Shown here: one piece after another, positions 1 to 7,403 of the stretch
Layout of the letters: each line of letters opens with the position of its first letter
Position numbering within the stretch: position 1 is the first letter of the stretch
Source of the DNA: JAGTVG01 sp964389805
GTDB lineage: Bacteria > Bacteroidota > Bacteroidia > Cytophagales > Cyclobacteriaceae
Reading direction: 5' to 3'
Assembly: GCA_964389805.1 (NCBI GenBank)
Contig: CAYMFU010000226.1
Span: 1 to 18,421 of the forward strand
Length of the DNA: 18,421 bases
The notes under the pieces: generated by a model
Seen by the model: the letters and a program-made list of their open reading frames with translations, nothing else
Told to the model about the DNA's origin: nothing
The model's database searches: none
Program-made: the position numbers and the translations under genes

Positions 1-321
1 GCAGGTGCCTCCGGAGGAGGTTATGGATCATGGCATTTTATTGGTGTTCGACCTGAAATGTTTGCCGCAGCTATACCGGTCTGTGGTGCAGGGAATCCTG
101 AACTCGCTAAAAATATGGTTGATACACCAATATGGGCTTTCCATGGTCGCAATGATAGAAATGTTCCTGTGAATGCCTCTCGAGAGATGATTGAGGCAAT
201 CAAAAATGCAGGTGGCAATCCTCTTTATACTGAATTTCCAGGTGTTGGACATAATACATGGCCACATGTAATTAAAACTCCAGGTCTATTGGACTGGCTT
301 TTTGCCCAGAAACGTGATTAA
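1..321 (+). CDS. Alpha/beta hydrolase, C-terminal part (prolyl oligopeptidase / esterase-like)
   Basis: The frame is open from the first base, so the gene begins upstream of the window. The visible 106 residues hold the second half of an alpha/beta hydrolase fold. The nucleophile elbow GASGG (Gly-x-Ser-x-Gly) is encoded at bases 4-18, with the catalytic Ser at bases 10-12. A WAFHGRND stretch supplies the likely catalytic Asp, and PGVGHNTW near the end supplies the His. The order and spacing match the prolyl-oligopeptidase-like or dienelactone-hydrolase-like esterases that end in DWLF plus a basic tail. Because the N-terminal part is missing, substrate and export signal cannot be judged. No intrinsic terminator is obvious after the stop. 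The fold is certain; peptidase versus esterase activity is not. Confidence 0.85.
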   Translation, partial: AGASGGGYGSWHFIGVRPEMFAAAIPVCGAGNPELAKNMVDTPIWAFHGRNDRNVPVNASREMIEAIKNAGGNPLYTEFPGVGHNTWPHVIKTPGLLDWLFAQKRD

Positions 322-737
322 TTCAAATATGAGCAAATGCTCGAACAAGGCTTCCCCCTAAACTCTAATTTTTAGGTGAAATATAATCTCAGTTATATAA
401 CCCAGAACCTTTAAGTAATCCCCCCAATCCCAGCCTTAAACGCCCACGATAAACGGCAAAAGAAAGCGTCTGATGCATTCTTGTTTACAGAGCGGTAGAA
501 TATAACCTTTTAAAATATCCCTACGATCTCAGGCTTGAAAAATATATGATGACCACATTCGTAAATGATTGTAATCCTTCAGCCATTATATTCAATAGTA
601 TCTGTTTTGAAAATAGAATATAATTTATTGCCACTGCCATGCTATTAATTTCCATTTCTACTATTAGGTGATTTGAATCATAGTTTATTTAGTATCAATT
701 TATTAAGTTTAATATCTTACAAAAAATTCAATTCATT
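322..737. other. Intergenic stretch without a recognisable gene
   Basis: This stretch holds no open frame of useful length on either strand and no tRNA-like fold that I can see. A short palindrome (GAGCA, AA, TGCTC) lies just after the hydrolase stop, but it has no following T run. The second half is very AT-rich and could carry the promoter of the downstream small membrane protein, though no clean TAnnTTTG box is visible. Confidence 0.5.
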
Positions 738-986
738 ATGTGTTTTTTTTTCAGTCTCATTCCTTCTACTTTTTGGCTAGTGGTGGGATTCTTTGTATTA
801 TATACATCAACAAAAGCAGAGGGAACATTACAAAAGTTTGGTAAGATTCTGGCAATATGGATTTTCATAATTGCCTCATTTTTTCCTATTTGTGGTGCAT
901 ACATGACTTTATCAGGAAACTGTCCGATGGAAGAATTGTTTGAAGGGATGCACGGTCATGATGAGGAAAATGAAGATATATTCTAA
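738..986 (+). CDS. Small two-helix membrane protein, function unknown
   Basis: The 82-residue product has two hydrophobic segments: about residues 4-24, rich in Phe, Leu and Val, and about residues 37-55, ending in PICGAY. A short basic and polar linker separates them. The tail is acidic, with a GMHGHDEENED run holding two His and many Asp/Glu, and could bind a metal; that is inference. Cys2, Cys52 and Cys62 are spread over both ends. I do not recognise a named family. The gene stands alone between a plus-strand hydrolase and a minus-strand unknown. The hydrophobic pattern and the clean start support a real gene, but translation is unproven. Confidence 0.6.
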   Translation: MCFFFSLIPSTFWLVVGFFVLYTSTKAEGTLQKFGKILAIWIFIIASFFPICGAYMTLSGNCPMEELFEGMHGHDEENEDIF

Positions 987-1112
987 TTTAGCAACGGGTT
1001 CGTGGATGTAGTTTTGGTAAGCGTATACTTCACTGTATTCCCTTTTTTATTTTTAAGGCAATTTAAATCGCTTCAAAAAAACTAACATCATCTTAATTTC
1101 AATATGGAAAAA

Positions 1113-1514
1113 TCATATTAGTTCAATTATTATTCGTTGAATTTCTTCAACTAATTTTGGATCGAACCTAGCAAAAGTCTTTGCCCATTTAAGATTTCTT
1201 ATGCAGCCTTCTTTCAAGAATTTTCTTGAGTCTGTAATTACCAAGTATCTTTTATCCTTTAAACTGTAGGTAAATAAAGGAACAGTATAGCCATTAAGAT
1301 CCTGGTTGAGTGAATGGATAATCTTTTTGAAAATTTCGTTATTATGAAATTCCTTTAGAGCTTTTTCAGCGATTTGAAACTTATCTTTAAATGCTTCTGA
1401 CTTAATCAGTTTTGATTTGATACCATTTGTTATAACTGGCTGGTAATTCCAAATCCCAAAAAATTCTTTTGATTGCTCTTCACTTAAATATTTTCCCTTA
1501 GTAAATATTTTCAC
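1113..1514 (-). CDS. Hypothetical protein, 133 residues
   Basis: The product is a soluble, Lys-rich protein of 133 residues with no signal peptide and no membrane segment. Residues about 40-75 look helical (SEAFKDKFQIAEKALKEF). A strand-like part follows (YTVPLFTYSL, KRYLVITDS), then a helical end (DPKLVEEIQRIIIELI). The alternating character suggests a small compact domain, but no catalytic or nucleic-acid-binding motif stands out and I do not recognise the family. It is convergent with the small membrane protein gene and its 5' side faces the structured non-coding stretch. Codon use looks like ordinary AT-rich Bacteroidota coding sequence. A recently acquired gene is possible given its neighbours. 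Confidence 0.6.
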   Translation of the reverse strand: MKIFTKGKYLSEEQSKEFFGIWNYQPVITNGIKSKLIKSEAFKDKFQIAEKALKEFHNNEIFKKIIHSLNQDLNGYTVPLFTYSLKDKRYLVITDSRKFLKEGCIRNLKWAKTFARFDPKLVEEIQRIIIELI

Positions 1515-1697
1515 ATCATTAAATTAGCATAAATAATAACGCACAAAAAGACACAAAGATGTTTATTCTTACAGGCTAAAATGAGGCTAAAAGACTAATA
1601 ACGAAAGGGTTACAAGGATTGCTGAATGTTTATTAATGTTTATAATTTATTTCACCCTGAAACATGATTATGTTTCAACATTGCTAAATTCTCGTTT

Positions 1698-1726
1698 TTT
1701 GGGTCATGGTTTCGGGTATACTTTTG
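1698..1726 (+). promoter_or_regulatory. Candidate Bacteroidota-type promoter (TTTG / TACTTTTG)
   Basis: TACTTTTG at 1719-1726 is an exact match to the TAnnTTTG -7 box of Bacteroidota housekeeping promoters. A TTTG at 1698-1701 could be the -33 element, but the 17-nt spacer is about two bases shorter than usual. No protein gene follows. The expected start near 1733 lies just ahead of a 15-bp imperfect stem, which is why I link it to a candidate small RNA. Confidence 0.4.
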
Positions 1727-1732
1727 TGCAAA

Positions 1733-1880
1733 ACGTATATACATGCTTATATATTAAGAGTTATATAATGTAGAGGCGATATTAGTATATATTCATGTAT
1801 CAGAACGATCGAAAATCAGGCCCTTCTGGGCCCACTTGACAATCAGGCACTTACGTTAATTGTGGGTGCCTTGTCTTTTT
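1733..1880 (+). ncRNA. Candidate small RNA with three stem-loops
   Basis: No convincing open frame exists here. Three inverted repeats follow each other in order. The first is a long AT-rich stem between 1739-1753 and 1786-1800 (13 of 15 positions pair; it opens with ATACATG and closes with CATGTAT). The second is a tight hairpin with GGCCC at 1819-1823, loop TTCT, and GGGCC at 1828-1832. The third is the terminator hairpin at 1838-1875, followed by five T. A promoter-like box sits about seven bases before the proposed 5' end. Together this is the plan of an independent RNA of about 148 nt. I know no family that matches, and the start is inferred from the promoter only. It could instead be a leader or a degraded mobile-element end. 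Confidence 0.4.
1838..1880 (+). terminator. Intrinsic terminator of the candidate small RNA
   Basis: GACAA at 1838-1842 pairs with TTGTC at 1871-1875, and GGCAC at 1846-1850 pairs with GTGCC at 1866-1870, with a 3-nt bulge (TCA) on the left arm and a 15-nt loop. A run of five T follows directly at 1876-1880. This is the classical form of a rho-independent terminator on the plus strand. Confidence 0.6.
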
Positions 1881-1881
1881 G

Positions 1882-1900
1882 TTCGCATAGAATTCGCATA
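1882..1900. repeat. Direct repeat TTCGCATA x2
   Basis: TTCGCATA occurs at 1882-1889 and again at 1893-1900, an 11-bp step (about one helical turn). It lies between the terminator and the first box of the TACAAC array. Paired short repeats one turn apart suit a dimeric DNA-binding protein or recombinase core site; that is inference. Confidence 0.5.
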
Positions 1901-1910
1901 CGTCCTGTAG

Positions 1911-2180
1911 TTCAACCGGCTATATTTGGGGTGTACAACAAACGCGTTAGACCCGATCCATCACCCACAACTTCCCCTATTTTCCATCCTTAACCTACAA
2001 CAGTTTAAGACATATAACGATTCAACATACAACTATCGCTTAGAACAGCTGAAATTTCTACAACCTGAGAGCAAAGAATACTACAATTGCGGCATGAAAT
2101 GAGGCTGAAATATACAACTCTAACCAGAATACGTATGGATATCTACAACTGACTGCTAGAAATGGACTAAAATATACAAC
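1911..2180 (+). repeat. Array of TACAAC boxes with a period near 31 bp
   Basis: TACAAC or a one-base variant begins at 1911 (TTCAAC), 1934, 1966 (CACAAC), 1996, 2028, 2059, 2082 (TACAAT), 2113, 2144 and 2175. The steps are 23, 32, 30, 32, 31, 23, 31, 31 and 31 bp. The later units are the most regular, mostly read TACAACT, and often have an A-rich stretch ending in ATA or ATC just before the box. A weaker second motif resembling TAGAA appears about 12 to 15 bases after several box starts. The sequences between boxes otherwise differ, so this is neither a simple tandem repeat nor a CRISPR. The period is not a multiple of three and no long frame crosses it. Three helical turns (about 31 bp) would place every box on the same DNA face, as expected for a multi-site protein-binding array. 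Confidence 0.65.
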
Positions 2181-2267
2181 TCATTGGTATAATAACGGCA
2201 CGGTGTATACCTACCAAATCTTGTGCCTAATTGCTGTAATCAGAAATAGTAATAAGTCGTAGAATTA

Positions 2268-2343
2268 GCTAGCGTTTCAATTAACCGGATGGCTGAAAAC
2301 GCGGAAGCACTTTTAGCCGGTTCGAGTTGAATTGTTTGTTAGC
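2268..2343 (-). repeat. attC-like imperfect hairpin beside the nadE stop codon
   Basis: Nested arms pair across an 11-nt loop (2300-2310): CAATT 2278-2282 with AATTG 2330-2334, AACC 2283-2286 with GGTT 2319-2322, GGCT 2291-2294 with AGCC 2315-2318, and AAAA 2296-2299 with TTTT 2311-2314. Unpaired bases sit mainly at GGAT (2287-2290), G2295 and 2323-2329. The outer ends GCTAGC (2268-2273) and GTTAGC (2338-2343) are inverted copies with one mismatch. On the minus strand the element begins 7 nt after the nadE stop with GCTAAC followed by an AACAATT-like run. That is the plan of an integron attC site: R box, spacer, imperfect stem with extrahelical bases, R box. The R boxes fit the consensus only partly and no T run follows, so it is not an ordinary terminator. 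No integrase is in view. Confidence 0.4.
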
Positions 2344-2350
2344 AACATTA

Positions 2351-3313
2351 TTATTCCAATGTATGTGGAAGTTCTCGTAAATGAGCTGTAGCACGATATT
2401 TTGAAGCAAAATCTTTATATGCTCTACCAACTGCATCTTCAGAAAGATCCAATACTTTAGCTGCCACATTTGTGGGAACTTCATGCTCCCATGCATAAAG
2501 AAGATGATCCAGCTTATCAAACGAAATCCTGAAAAAAAACTCCTGATCGCTTACAGGAAGACTAAATGTATCAGGACTGGGTTGACGATTAACAATTTCC
2601 GGAATTACTTCGAGATAGTCGGAAAGCTGGTATATTTGATTTTTGTATAGATGGGTAAATGGTTCAATATCAGTGCCACCATCACCATATTTGCAGAAAT
2701 CCCCTAATAAAAATTCAGTGCGGTTAGTAGTTCCGACAACAAGAAGATTACGTTTTTCTGCTTCTGCATAAAGATGCAACATTCGAGACCTGATTTTAAT
2801 ATTTGCAAATGATGTTATGGTTAGAAATTCATCCAGATTCAACCGTTTACTCTTTAATTCGCCATCTGGCATTTGAACTTGAAGACGATAAAAGCTGAAG
2901 CTAGCTCGCTCCAGAAGATCTGTAGGAAGGGTTATATTATATTTATATCCAGGCTTATATTCGGGAATCATTTTTTGGAGAAATTCATCTCGCCATTTAT
3001 ACTTAACAATACTATCTACAGTGGAAGTGATATCGATCTGGCGATGCTCTATTCCTAACGCTTGAGCATGTTTTATTGCATATTCACTGCTAATTGGATT
3101 AGACTCTGATTCAGGAAGGACAAGTCCTATTACTTTTTCCTTTCCTATAGCATGAACTGCAACAGCTGCTATGCAGGCAGAATCGATACCGCCGCTCAAT
3201 CCAACTATCACACCTTTCTTACGAAATGCATTCATTTGACCCACAATAAACTCTGAAAGTTTATCTAATTCCTGAACTGGGTCTATTTTTAATACATCAA
3301 GATTAAAATTCAT
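2351..3313 (-). CDS. nadE: NAD+ synthase, ammonia-dependent
   Basis: The enzyme adenylates nicotinic acid adenine dinucleotide with ATP and amidates it to NAD+ in the cytoplasm, the last step of NAD synthesis. The P-loop motif of N-type ATP pyrophosphatases, SGGIDS, is at residues 40-45 after a helical start. NRTEFLLGDFCKYGDGG from about residue 197 carries the family residues for substrate and metal. No N-terminal nitrilase (glutaminase) domain is present, so ammonia is the likely nitrogen donor. At 320 residues it is longer than the usual 245-275; the additional length seems to lie in the middle and the C-terminal part. An AGGAG at 3321-3325 lies 7 nt before the ATG and fixes the start. It is a single gene, its 3' end touching an attC-like hairpin. 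Confidence 0.92.
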   Translation of the reverse strand: MNFNLDVLKIDPVQELDKLSEFIVGQMNAFRKKGVIVGLSGGIDSACIAAVAVHAIGKEKVIGLVLPESESNPISSEYAIKHAQALGIEHRQIDITSTVDSIVKYKWRDEFLQKMIPEYKPGYKYNITLPTDLLERASFSFYRLQVQMPDGELKSKRLNLDEFLTITSFANIKIRSRMLHLYAEAEKRNLLVVGTTNRTEFLLGDFCKYGDGGTDIEPFTHLYKNQIYQLSDYLEVIPEIVNRQPSPDTFSLPVSDQEFFFRISFDKLDHLLYAWEHEVPTNVAAKVLDLSEDAVGRAYKDFASKYRATAHLRELPHTLE

Positions 3314-3870
3314 CAGATAACTCCTATTAACGTTTATATTTTGTGTAAAGAAACCGTGATATCATGAATCACCATTTGGCCTTTCCCTAATCCGACGTAC
3401 TCATCAGTGCTTCGTGCAATAAGTTGCGAACATATATTCTACTGCCAATAACGACATTACTTACAATTTACAAAATACTATCAGGCTATGCAAAAGAAAA
3501 CCAGCAGCAAGCAACTAGGCACAATAAATAATAATATGCATTGAAACGGGAAGTATCTATACTTATACCAACCGTATATTAACACCCCCGGCCTTAATCT
3601 ACAGCATAACTGCCCCCCCGGGTATTGAAAGTGATAAGTGTATCGTGTGTGGAGTACCACCTGAACCAGCGACCTCATATTCAGAGGGATTGTTTTTAAT
3701 ACTGAAATTGGTTAATATTAGGGAGAGAAGTGTGACTTTTCATGGCACATCGTGGATAATAGCAGATAATAAAACAAGTCTTAACCGATATAATGTCATT
3801 AAGGCTAAGATCAATATTTTCGTTGAACAATGGTTTTATAGTTACTTTGGTTTGTTTGAGAAAATGTTAA
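3314..3870. other. Intergenic region between nadE and the cyclase gene
   Basis: The two genes diverge, so both 5' control regions should lie here. I see no exact TAnnTTTG box in the right place for either. Near matches exist, such as TTACTTTG shortly before the cyclase start. GC-rich tracts (CCCCCGG near 3585 and CCCCCCCGGG near 3613) stand out in an otherwise AT-rich stretch. Short open frames here have no recognisable content. Confidence 0.5.
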
Positions 3871-6800
3871 ATGATGCAATGTTTAAAATGTCAACATAAG
3901 AATAAGCCTTCAGCGAAATACTGTTCCCATTGCGGGACGAAATTTGAACAGGTCTGTCCTCAGTGTGGGGCACAAGTTGATCCGACTGATCGGTTCTGTT
4001 CTGAGTGTTCTACTGCGCTGGATACATCAGTGACATCAGAACCAGAAAAAACGGATTCCACATCTGGTCCACTTTCCTATACGCCACCTCATCTTGCCGA
4101 AAGGATTCTCAGTAAGCGAACCGTTATAGAAGGTGAACGGCGTACAATCACTGTTTTATTCGCTGATGCGAAAGGTTTTACCCCAATCTCTGAAAACCTT
4201 GGAGATGAGACAATCTACGATCTCAGTAAAGAATTCGTCAGCTTAATGATGGATGCTGTACATCGTTATGAGGGTACAATAAACCAGTTCCGTGGAGATG
4301 GAATACTGGCATTATTCGGTGCACCAATAGCACATGAGGATGCAGCACGACGGGCAGTAGCTGCAGCTATTGAGATGCAGAATACCCTTAAGGAATACGC
4401 TACCAAAATAAAACCAAAACATGGTATTGACCTTCAATTCCGAATCGGATTAAACACCGGACCTGTTGTGGTTGGGAAAGTCCATGATAACCTGGAGATG
4501 GATTATACTGCGTACGGAGATACAATGAACCTGGGGGCCAGAATGGAGGAGATGGCAGCGCCTGGATCGGTCTACCTGAGTGAAAACACATACTCAGCAG
4601 TTGCAGATTATTTCGAATGCGAATCTCTGGGATCCCTAACAGTAAAAGGGAAGGAAAGCCCTGTGATGGTTTACAAAGCATTACGACCAAAACCGGCAAA
4701 AACTCGGCTTGAAGCTGCAACAGAGCGCGGTTTATCCCCTTTTGTTGGTCGTCACCACGAGTTGACAGTACTCCTGGAGTATATCGAAAAGGTTAAGCGA
4801 GGTAAGGGACAGGTTATGTTAATCTCAAGCGAGGCAGGCACCGGTAAATCCCGACTGTTATTAGAGTTTCAAAAAGCCATCAATGACCAGGAGGTGAAAT
4901 GGCTTGAAGGGCGGTGTATTTCTTTTGGACAAAACATCTCCTATATACCCTTCATTGATATCATTAGGCACACATTCAATGTAGAAGAGGATGACAATAA
5001 CGACGACATCATTGGTCGCATAGATAAGAGAGTATCCGATTGGGACAAACCCGCCCGGGAGAATGTCCCCTACCTGAAATACATGTTAAATGTAGATCCT
5101 GGCAATCCTGATGTTCTCGAAATGGATCCCATGGAGCGAAGAGCACGTATCTTTGATAGTCTTCGAACGATACTCATCCAGGAAAGCCGTGAAGGGCCAC
5201 TCGTAGTGGTTGTGGAAGACCTGCATTGGATCGATGAGCTATCAGAATCAGCGTTGAAAGCCTTAGTGGACGTGGTTGCTTCTATTCCTGTACTTCTTGT
5301 CCTGACCTATCGTCCAGATTATAATCATACTCTTGGAGAGCGGACCTACTATAATCGCTTGTCATTAAGCAACTTATTACCGGAAGAAGGTGTTGCACTA
5401 GCATCGGGAATGCTTCAGGTTACTATCTTGCCTGAAGATCTTCATCAACTCATCTCACGCAAGGGAGAAGGTAATCCCTTCTATATTGAGGAAGTCATCA
5501 ATTCACTTTTGGAATCTGGAGTTCTTCAAAGGGAAAATGGCACTTATGCTCTTAAGCAACCTATAGATCAAATACGTGTGCCAGATACTATCCAGGAGGT
5601 TATCCTCAGTCGTATAGATCGGCTGGAGCACCAAACACGGGAGGCGATTCAGCTTGCCTCTGTCATCGGTCGTGAGTTCACTTTTCGATTGCTGGACCGC
5701 ATTTCCGATGTTGAGGTAAAGTTGGAAGAGCGGCTGGAGAAATTGAAAGTATTGGAGCTGATTTACCAAAAGGCTTACTTTCCTGAACTTTCTTATATGT
5801 TCAAACATGCACTCACTCAGGATGTGGCTTACTCAACATTATTGTTAGAACGAAGAAGAGTGCTCCACGGTATTATAGGAACTGCCATTGAGAAATTATA
5901 TGCTGATGAGCGGCTTCCTGAACAGTATGAAGTACTGGCTTATCATTATTTCGAAGGAGCAATTTGGGAGAAGGCTTTAGAATACCAGTTAAAATCGGCG
6001 CATAAATCTACAGCCGCCTTTGGGAATCAAGACGCGTTGGCCTATTTTGATCGGGCCCTTCAGGTACATAAAGAAATGGAAAATCCTCCTGAGAAGATGT
6101 TGATTGAGATTTACTCCGGCAGAGCTAAAATTTATTTTGGTATGTCGGAGTTTATAAAATCAGTGGATAACTATAACCTTTTACGGGAAGTGGCAAGTTC
6201 TATTGGAAATCGTTCACTGGAAGGACAGGCACTAGCCGGTGCTGCACATAGTTATGTATGGGCGCACGAGTTTGTTAAAGCCAAATCGATGGCCAGGGAA
6301 GCGTTGGCCATTGCAGAGGAGAACGAAGATGATCGGGTGAAAACCGTAGGTATTTATGTTCTCAATTTTATTGACGCCATTACGGGCAACCTTAAAAATG
6401 CGGAAAATAAAGCGTTAAAATCGGTTCAAATTAGTCAGAAAACAAACCAACCAAACTACGAAACCTGGGGCTATGTATGGGAGACACTTATTCATTCCTG
6501 GCGTGGTCAATATACGCAGGCACACGAATTTGGTAGAGAGGGTACCAAAGTTGCTGAAAGACATCGTTTAGGATTCCAACTTGTCCATGTCAGGTGGTGC
6601 GATACGCTCGCACTGGCAGGTCATGGACATTATAAAGAAGCAATCACCATCATGAACGATTCTATTGCTCTTTGTGAACGTATGAGTGAAAAGGTTATCC
6701 AATCAAGATGTTGGAATACCTTAGGCTGGGTATACAACGAATTATGTGATTGGGAACGGGCAAATGAATACAATCATAAAGGCCTCGACTTTGCCTTGAC

Positions 6801-7380
6801 GTTTGGAGATTCCGAAATCATACTCAACGCTAAAATTAACCTGGCAGACTCTGCATTTGGAATCGGCAACCATGATCAAGCACGTAAAATGTTAGAAGAC
6901 ATCTACGCTTCCTTACCTCAAGAACATGAATGGATGAAGTGGCGTATCACCCAACGTCTGACACATAGCCTCGGGGAGATAGTCTTTGAAGAAGGTAATG
7001 AGAATAGGGCATTAGATCTTGCCAATGAATGTCTGGCACTGGCTGAACCGACTGAGTCTCGCAAGAATATTGTTAAAGGGCAGCGATTGCGAGGACAAGT
7101 TTTCCTTGCTCAGGGGAAATTAAAGGAGGCAGAAAAGGAGTTCTTAAAAGCTTTGAATATTGCAGAACAAATTGGTAATCCACCGCAACTTTGGAAGACC
7201 TTCGTTGCCATGGGAGATCTTCGACAGGCTCAAAAAAGAAAAAACGATGCGCTTGATGCTTACCATAATGCCCTATCAGTAATTGAAAAAGTCGCTGCAG
7301 GTTTGGATGATAAGTCTCTTAAAAATACCTTCCTGAATTCAGAACATGTTAAATCGATTATAAAGAAGGCAGAAAAGTAG
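3871..7380 (+). CDS. Zinc-ribbon / class III nucleotide cyclase / AAA ATPase / TPR signalling protein
   Basis: This 1169-residue cytoplasmic protein has four parts. Residues 4-21 and 29-46 are two CxxC...CxxC zinc ribbons. Residues about 91-270 form a class III adenylate/guanylate cyclase domain: Asp99 in FADAKGFT and Asp143 in FRGDGILALFG are the metal ligands, and Asn220 and Arg224 in TMNLGARM are the transition-state pair, so it looks active. The substrate-selecting Lys is not obvious, so cAMP versus cGMP is open. From FVGRHHEL (residue 291) an AAA/STAND-type ATPase follows, with Walker A SSEAGTGKS near 320-327 and Walker B VVVVEDLHWID near 443-453. The C-terminal half (about 650-1165) consists of helical TPR-like repeats, likely a ligand or partner sensor. 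The start is 3871 or the adjacent Met codon at 3874. No partner gene is adjacent. Confidence 0.92.
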   Translation: MMQCLKCQHKNKPSAKYCSHCGTKFEQVCPQCGAQVDPTDRFCSECSTALDTSVTSEPEKTDSTSGPLSYTPPHLAERILSKRTVIEGERRTITVLFADAKGFTPISENLGDETIYDLSKEFVSLMMDAVHRYEGTINQFRGDGILALFGAPIAHEDAARRAVAAAIEMQNTLKEYATKIKPKHGIDLQFRIGLNTGPVVVGKVHDNLEMDYTAYGDTMNLGARMEEMAAPGSVYLSENTYSAVADYFECESLGSLTVKGKESPVMVYKALRPKPAKTRLEAATERGLSPFVGRHHELTVLLEYIEKVKRGKGQVMLISSEAGTGKSRLLLEFQKAINDQEVKWLEGRCISFGQNISYIPFIDIIRHTFNVEEDDNNDDIIGRIDKRVSDWDKPARENVPYLKYMLNVDPGNPDVLEMDPMERRARIFDSLRTILIQESREGPLVVVVEDLHWIDELSESALKALVDVVASIPVLLVLTYRPDYNHTLGERTYYNRLSLSNLLPEEGVALASGMLQVTILPEDLHQLISRKGEGNPFYIEEVINSLLESGVLQRENGTYALKQPIDQIRVPDTIQEVILSRIDRLEHQTREAIQLASVIGREFTFRLLDRISDVEVKLEERLEKLKVLELIYQKAYFPELSYMFKHALTQDVAYSTLLLERRRVLHGIIGTAIEKLYADERLPEQYEVLAYHYFEGAIWEKALEYQLKSAHKSTAAFGNQDALAYFDRALQVHKEMENPPEKMLIEIYSGRAKIYFGMSEFIKSVDNYNLLREVASSIGNRSLEGQALAGAAHSYVWAHEFVKAKSMAREALAIAEENEDDRVKTVGIYVLNFIDAITGNLKNAENKALKSVQISQKTNQPNYETWGYVWETLIHSWRGQYTQAHEFGREGTKVAERHRLGFQLVHVRWCDTLALAGHGHYKEAITIMNDSIALCERMSEKVIQSRCWNTLGWVYNELCDWERANEYNHKGLDFALTFGDSEIILNAKINLADSAFGIGNHDQARKMLEDIYASLPQEHEWMKWRITQRLTHSLGEIVFEEGNENRALDLANECLALAEPTESRKNIVKGQRLRGQVFLAQGKLKEAEKEFLKALNIAEQIGNPPQLWKTFVAMGDLRQAQKRKNDALDAYHNALSVIEKVAAGLDDKSLKNTFLNSEHVKSIIKKAEK

Positions 7381-7403
7381 GGAAGAAACCTAAATTAAAG
7401 TAG

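Noticed and set aside
440..530. Short minus-strand open stretch that could be the tail of a decayed gene
   Set aside because: It is interrupted by stops on both sides and matches nothing I can recognise.
1946..1952. GTTAGAC as an integron R' box, with GTTCAAC upstream as R''
   Set aside because: The bases between the two do not form a stem and the distance is too short for an attC site.
1934..2180. CRISPR array, possibly Cas12a-type because the minus strand repeats GTTGTAGAT-like ends
   Set aside because: Only six or seven bases are shared between units, far short of a 36-bp repeat. The partner half of a Cas12a repeat stem is missing and no cas gene is present.
2281..2520. 79-codon minus-strand frame across the nadE 3' end
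   Set aside because: It overlaps nadE in another frame and runs through the imperfect hairpin; it has no protein-like features.
3644..3676. tRNA 3'-end-like stretch on the minus strand (GAGGTCGCTGGTTCAGGT)
   Set aside because: The T stem cannot close and no anticodon or D arm is found upstream; resemblance is limited to the TTC loop context.
3645..3899. 84-codon plus-strand frame before the cyclase gene
   Set aside because: It overlaps the cyclase start in another frame and shows no domain, signal or membrane pattern.
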